The translations under genes and the position numbers were made by a program. Positions 6,124-9,163 of a stretch of 9,163 bases of DNA are shown in pieces (position 1 is the stretch's first letter; each line of letters starts with the position of its first letter). A model generated the notes under the pieces. The model was not told where the DNA came from. It was given only the letters and a program-made list of their open reading frames with translations, and did no database searches. This DNA comes from Terrimesophilobacter sp039923755 (GTDB taxonomy: Bacteria; Actinomycetota; Actinomycetes; Actinomycetales; Microbacteriaceae), in assembly GCA_039923755.1 (NCBI GenBank), contig JBDTCD010000164.1:1-9163 (forward strand), given 5' to 3'.

Positions 6124-6720
6124 GTGACGAAGACTCAGCGTGCGCTTGGTGTGCCCCTGTCTCTCCTTGGGCTCGGCATGGTCGGGTTCGTCGCCGCCTT
6201 CGCGCTCACCCTCGACAAGTTCGCGCTGCTGGAGAATCCTGACGCTCAACTCGGCTGCAATTTCAGCGTGCTCATTGGATGCAGCACCAACCTGAACTCC
6301 GCACAGGGAGAGGTGTTCGGATTCCCCAACTCGCTTCTCGGCATCGTGTTCTGGAGCGCGACGATCACGGTCGGCGTGGCACTGCTTGCTGGTGCCACGT
6401 TTGCGCGATGGTTCTGGGCACTGTATGCGCTGGGCGCCACCGCCTCGCTCGCGTTCGTCATCTGGTTCATCAGCCAAAGCCTGTTCGTTCTGCACGTGCT
6501 GTGCCCGTGGTGCATGGTCACGTGGGCGGTGACGATACCGCTCTTTTGGCTGGTTACCTTGCACGCGGTGCGGGTGGGCGCTATCCCGTTGCCGCCACCG
6601 GTTCGTCGATTCGCCGGTATCGCGATCGGGTGGCTCCCCTTGATTGCCCTCGCCTGCTACCTCATCGTCGCCGCACTCGCGCAGTGGCAATTGGACGTCA
6701 TCGGCGAACTGACCAGGTGA
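6124..6720 (+). CDS. Vitamin K epoxide reductase (VKOR) family membrane protein
   Basis: Bacterial VKOR proteins reoxidise a DsbA-like partner and pass electrons to quinone, so that exported proteins acquire disulfides; in actinobacteria VKOR replaces DsbB. The 198-residue protein has the family hallmarks: the loop cysteines C45 and C53 (LGCNFSVLIGC), conserved Ser59 (LNSAQGE), GFPNSLLGI (66-74) and the quinone-site pair C127/C130 (CPWC) at the end of a hydrophobic helix. Membrane segments lie near 11-30, 69-90, 96-118, 121-148 and 164-187. There is no fused thioredoxin domain, so a separate partner is expected elsewhere. It starts four bases after the modC stop and ends nine bases before the next gene, so it is probably co-transcribed with modABC. 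A functional link to molybdenum, such as folding of exported molybdoenzymes, would be inference. Confidence 0.93.
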   Translation: MTKTQRALGVPLSLLGLGMVGFVAAFALTLDKFALLENPDAQLGCNFSVLIGCSTNLNSAQGEVFGFPNSLLGIVFWSATITVGVALLAGATFARWFWALYALGATASLAFVIWFISQSLFVLHVLCPWCMVTWAVTIPLFWLVTLHAVRVGAIPLPPPVRRFAGIAIGWLPLIALACYLIVAALAQWQLDVIGELTR

Positions 6721-6729
6721 CGTGGTGAC

Positions 6730-8181
6730 GTGCCGACACTGAAGAAAACGGTGCTTCTCACCGGGGCAACCGGATCGATGGGCTCGGCGACGCTGACCGA
6801 ATTGCGTCACCGCCGCGATCGTTTCAATATTGTCATCCTCGCGCACGACAACAAGCACGGCCGGTCGTTTCTCCGACCATTCCTGACCGAGCCTGGAATT
6901 CGCGTTGTGTGGGGCGACCTGCGCGATTACGGAAAGGTTCTTGACTGCGTGACCGGTGCCGACATTGTTCTGCACATCGCCGCACTCATCTCTCCCGCCG
7001 CAGATCGCGATCCGGTGGCCACGGAGCAGATCAACGTGGGGTCGATCCGCAACATCCTGCGTGCGATTGCTGAGCAACCGGACCCCGACAGGGTTCGGCT
7101 CGTCACGGTGGGGTCGGTGGCGATGACGGGCAGTCGGTTGCCGCCACTTCACTGGGGTCGGGTGGGGGACCCGGTGGCCCCCGCTATCGGCGACCATTAC
7201 GCCGTGAGCAAGATCGAGTCCGAGCGATTGGTCATCGAATCGGGGCTCGCGCGCTGGGTTTCGCTGCGGCAGACCTTCATCTGCATACCGAAACTGCTGA
7301 GCCTGTTGCACCCGATCCTGTTCCACCAGCCCGTGAACACGCAGTTCGAGTTCGTGACGGCGCGAGACTCGGGCCGACTGATGGCGAATGTCTGCGAGGA
7401 CACGGTGCCGGACGAGTTCTGGCGACACGCGTACAACATCGGCGGTGGCGCGGCGTGCAGGGTCAATTACGTCGAGTACCTTGATCGAATTTTCGGTGTG
7501 CTCGGGTTGGGCGCACTCGCCCGGCTCACCGAGCGCAGGTGGTTCGCCCTCAAAAATTTCCACTGCCAGTGGTTCCTCGATTCAGATGTGCTCGAGGACT
7601 ACCTGCACTTCAGGCGCGATGGTCTGGACGAGTATGTGGCGCACGTGGCGGCAACCGCGCCCTGGTATCTCCGGCTCGGGCTCGGACGGCTGGTCCCGCG
7701 CGTCCTCATCCGAAATCTCGTGATGAAGCGCCTGGCGCGGCGGCCGGAGGGCCCGTTGCACTGGATAGAGGCCGACGATCATGCCAAGGTCGAGGCGTTC
7801 TTTGGATCACGGCAGGAATGGGAGCGCATTCCCGGCTGGGAGCACCCGATCCCGGAACCCACGGCTCCCATGCCCCTCGATCACGGTTATGACGACTCGT
7901 TGCCGGATGCCGGCATCGGGCTTCTCGAAGCGGCATCGGCCGCTCGGTTCAGGGGTGGTGAGTGCCTCTCGCACGGCATGGTGACCGGTGATCTTTACAC
8001 TCCTTTGCGCTGGAGTTGCGCGGCGGGCCACGAGTTCGAGGCAACGCCGTACCTCGTGCTACGTGCTGGCCACTGGTGTCGTGAATGCCAGCCACCACCG
8101 TGGAACGACGTTGCGCGGGCGGCGGGGAATCATTTCCTCGCCCAGGTGGTGGCGGAGCGAACGCCGGGCGTCGCCAACTGA
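6730..8181 (+). CDS. Extended SDR / NAD-dependent epimerase-like protein with C-terminal zinc-finger-like module
   Basis: The 483-residue protein begins with a Rossmann fold: TGATGSMG (11-18) fits the extended-SDR TGxxGxxG motif, D63 in WGDLRD and H82-A84 in LHIAAL are typical nucleotide-site positions, and the catalytic set is S129, Y157 and K161 (HYAVSK). This predicts NAD(P)-dependent oxidoreductase, epimerase or dehydratase activity; the substrate is unknown. Residues 245-390 are a larger-than-usual substrate-side region. Residues 400-455 form a separate module: GGECLSHG (409-416), then C430 and H434 (WSCAAGHEF) and C450/C453 (GHWCREC), resembling the treble-clef/zinc-ribbon modules of the pattern W-C-GH-W/F-...-WCP-C. 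Start is GTG 6730 with weak AGGTG 11 bases upstream. It follows VKOR by nine bases. Family is confident; function is not known. Confidence 0.85.
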   Translation: MPTLKKTVLLTGATGSMGSATLTELRHRRDRFNIVILAHDNKHGRSFLRPFLTEPGIRVVWGDLRDYGKVLDCVTGADIVLHIAALISPAADRDPVATEQINVGSIRNILRAIAEQPDPDRVRLVTVGSVAMTGSRLPPLHWGRVGDPVAPAIGDHYAVSKIESERLVIESGLARWVSLRQTFICIPKLLSLLHPILFHQPVNTQFEFVTARDSGRLMANVCEDTVPDEFWRHAYNIGGGAACRVNYVEYLDRIFGVLGLGALARLTERRWFALKNFHCQWFLDSDVLEDYLHFRRDGLDEYVAHVAATAPWYLRLGLGRLVPRVLIRNLVMKRLARRPEGPLHWIEADDHAKVEAFFGSRQEWERIPGWEHPIPEPTAPMPLDHGYDDSLPDAGIGLLEAASAARFRGGECLSHGMVTGDLYTPLRWSCAAGHEFEATPYLVLRAGHWCRECQPPPWNDVARAAGNHFLAQVVAERTPGVAN

Positions 8182-8239
8182 ACGTGCTGTTCGCGGGGGC
8201 GTCGCCCGCACGAAAGAGAAGGCGTCGTCAACTGAACGT
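8167..8239. repeat. 19-bp direct repeat holding both convergent stop codons
   Basis: GGCGTCGCCAACTGAACGT (8167-8185) and GGCGTCGTCAACTGAACGT (8221-8239) match at 18 of 19 bases, 54 bases apart. The first copy contains the TGA that ends the SDR gene. The second contains, on the other strand, the stop of the P450 gene. GGGCGTCGCC occurs a third time at 8197-8206, between the copies. A weak dyad GCGGG/CCCGC (8193-8209) lies in the spacer. Confidence 0.85.
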
Positions 8240-9163
8240 CATCGGCAGCGTTCGATAGCCGCTCGCTGGGTAGCTCGCAAAATCCGGTGCGCCGGCAAGC
8301 GCGGTATCGATCGAATTCGTCGCCGCCAGGAGCTCCTCCACGACGATCCGTAACTCCAGGCGAGCCAATGGCGCACCGGGGCAGTCGTGAATGCCGCGCC
8401 CGTACAGGAGGTTATCTGCGGCATTGAGTTCAGGTTGGTAGTCGTCGGGGTTGCCGAAACGGGCTTCATCCCGGTTCGCTGACGCCCAGTTCACATTGAC
8501 CCGCTCGCCCGCGCTGATCCGCCGCCCGCCGAGTTCAGTGTCCCGCGTGGCAACGCGGCGATTCGCGATCAGCGGGGAATGCATCCGCAGAATCTCCTCG
8601 ATCGCCGCCGGGATCTTTTCCGGTGCGCCCCGAAGCTCGGCCTGCAGGTTCGGATGCCCGGCAAGATACGCGACGAGAATCCCGACACTTGCGGATATCG
8701 TGCCCAGCTCTCCGACGGTCCAGTTGCGCAGAATCGAGACGAGTTCGTTGTCACTAAGCGGAACGCCGTCGATCGTCTCGTCAAGTAACAGAGCAGTCAC
8801 GGTGGCCGCGGTGTCAGTGGAGGAGATGGGCGTGGCGGCGGGAAACGACGCGGGTGTCTCGACGGGAGCCGGCAACCTCTCGGTCGACGACGTGCGAAGC
8901 TGCGCTCGTTGGTCGCGGAGCACCCTGTGAACAGTCGTGTCGAAGTCGGTTGCCACTGCATCCAGTGCTTCGCGGTCGCGGTGTAGGGTCGCTCGGTGGT
9001 TGCGCGCCGTCCAGTGGCGAAGCGCATCGACGGTGTATGCAGGCCAACCGAGCCACGCGCGTTGTGCTTCGAGCGCATACTCGAGAGCGAAGGCGCTGAT
9101 GAATTCGACCTGCTCCCCTCGAGGCAGCGCGGCAACCAATTCCTGCGCAACCTGTCTGCACAC
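8228..9163 (-). CDS. Cytochrome P450, N-terminus beyond the window
   Basis: P450s are haem monooxygenases that need an electron-transfer partner; no ferredoxin or reductase is in the window. The 311 residues seen are the central and C-terminal parts. They contain an I-helix segment ILRNWTVGELGTI (144-156), the K-helix ExxR as E190-R193 (EILR), RRISAGERVNVNWASANRDE around the meander approach, and the haem loop YGRGIHDCPG (254-263) with axial Cys261. Two deviations are visible: Tyr replaces the usual Phe at the start of the haem loop, and the I-helix has VGELGT rather than the common AGxxT. A Pro/Ser/Thr-rich stretch (about 91-120, bases 8804-8893) interrupts the normal helices. The GTG at 9161-9163 is probably an internal Val codon, since about 90-120 N-terminal residues of a normal P450 are missing. 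Substrate unknown. It converges with the SDR gene. Confidence 0.9.
   Translation of the reverse strand: MCRQVAQELVAALPRGEQVEFISAFALEYALEAQRAWLGWPAYTVDALRHWTARNHRATLHRDREALDAVATDFDTTVHRVLRDQRAQLRTSSTERLPAPVETPASFPAATPISSTDTAATVTALLLDETIDGVPLSDNELVSILRNWTVGELGTISASVGILVAYLAGHPNLQAELRGAPEKIPAAIEEILRMHSPLIANRRVATRDTELGGRRISAGERVNVNWASANRDEARFGNPDDYQPELNAADNLLYGRGIHDCPGAPLARLELRIVVEELLAATNSIDTALAGAPDFASYPASGYRTLPMTFS

Noticed and set aside
6073..7563. 496-residue minus-strand open frame opposite VKOR and the SDR gene
   Set aside because: Its composition (Arg, His, Gln, Glu, Pro rich with no domain) is typical of the antisense of high-GC genes, while both plus-strand genes have clear motifs.
8193..8209. 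Rho-independent terminator between the SDR and P450 genes
   Set aside because: The stem is only five GC pairs with a seven-base loop, and no T-run follows on either strand.
9161..9163. GTG at the window edge as the start of the P450
   Set aside because: The N-terminal part of a normal P450 is missing and the preceding codons are outside the window, so this is most likely an internal codon.

Overview
The window is high-GC DNA with GTG starts, 4-base stop/start overlaps, a probable leaderless promoter and actinobacterial-type proteins (a MerR/excisionase-like HTH fused to a Mop domain, single-domain VKOR). It most likely comes from an actinobacterium, perhaps Microbacteriaceae. That placement is inference from protein style, not from a search.

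Left part (1-2703): molybdenum cofactor (Moco) synthesis. A 28-bp tandem repeat (1-151) runs into a MoaB/Mog-type molybdopterin adenylyltransferase (152-796, +). This protein has a His/Asp-rich N-terminal extension built from three 10-residue repeats. A 12/11-bp array (791-955) starts at its stop codon and ends four bases before the stop of the convergent moaC. On the minus strand moeA (molybdate insertion) and moaC (cPMP synthase) overlap by four bases and form an operon.

Middle (2704-6119): a 104-bp divergent spacer separates moeA from a plus-strand molybdate operon. The operon begins with a small HTH-Mop (TOBE) regulator with a likely leaderless promoter and a candidate operator, then modA (binding lipoprotein), modB (permease) and modC (ATPase with fused Mop domain). 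The junctions are 4-base overlaps or very short gaps. Uptake (ModABC), sensing (HTH-Mop) and use (MoeA, MoaB, MoaC) of molybdate are therefore side by side.

Right part (6124-9163): closely following modC are a VKOR-family disulfide-generating membrane protein and a 483-residue extended-SDR/epimerase-like protein with a C-terminal zinc-finger-like module. Both could be read from the same transcript. Converging on them is a cytochrome P450 whose N-terminus lies beyond the window. The two convergent stop codons each lie in a copy of a 19-bp direct repeat.

The core genes are well-known families. The unusual features are the three unrelated minisatellites at one moaB gene, the open reading frame that extends through the first of them, extra segments in ModC and the P450, the regulator's promoter/operator layout, and the SDR/zinc-finger fusion attached to a mod operon. 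There is no gene-free stretch over 300 bases. The longest gene-free stretches are 1-151 and 797-958, both repeat arrays.
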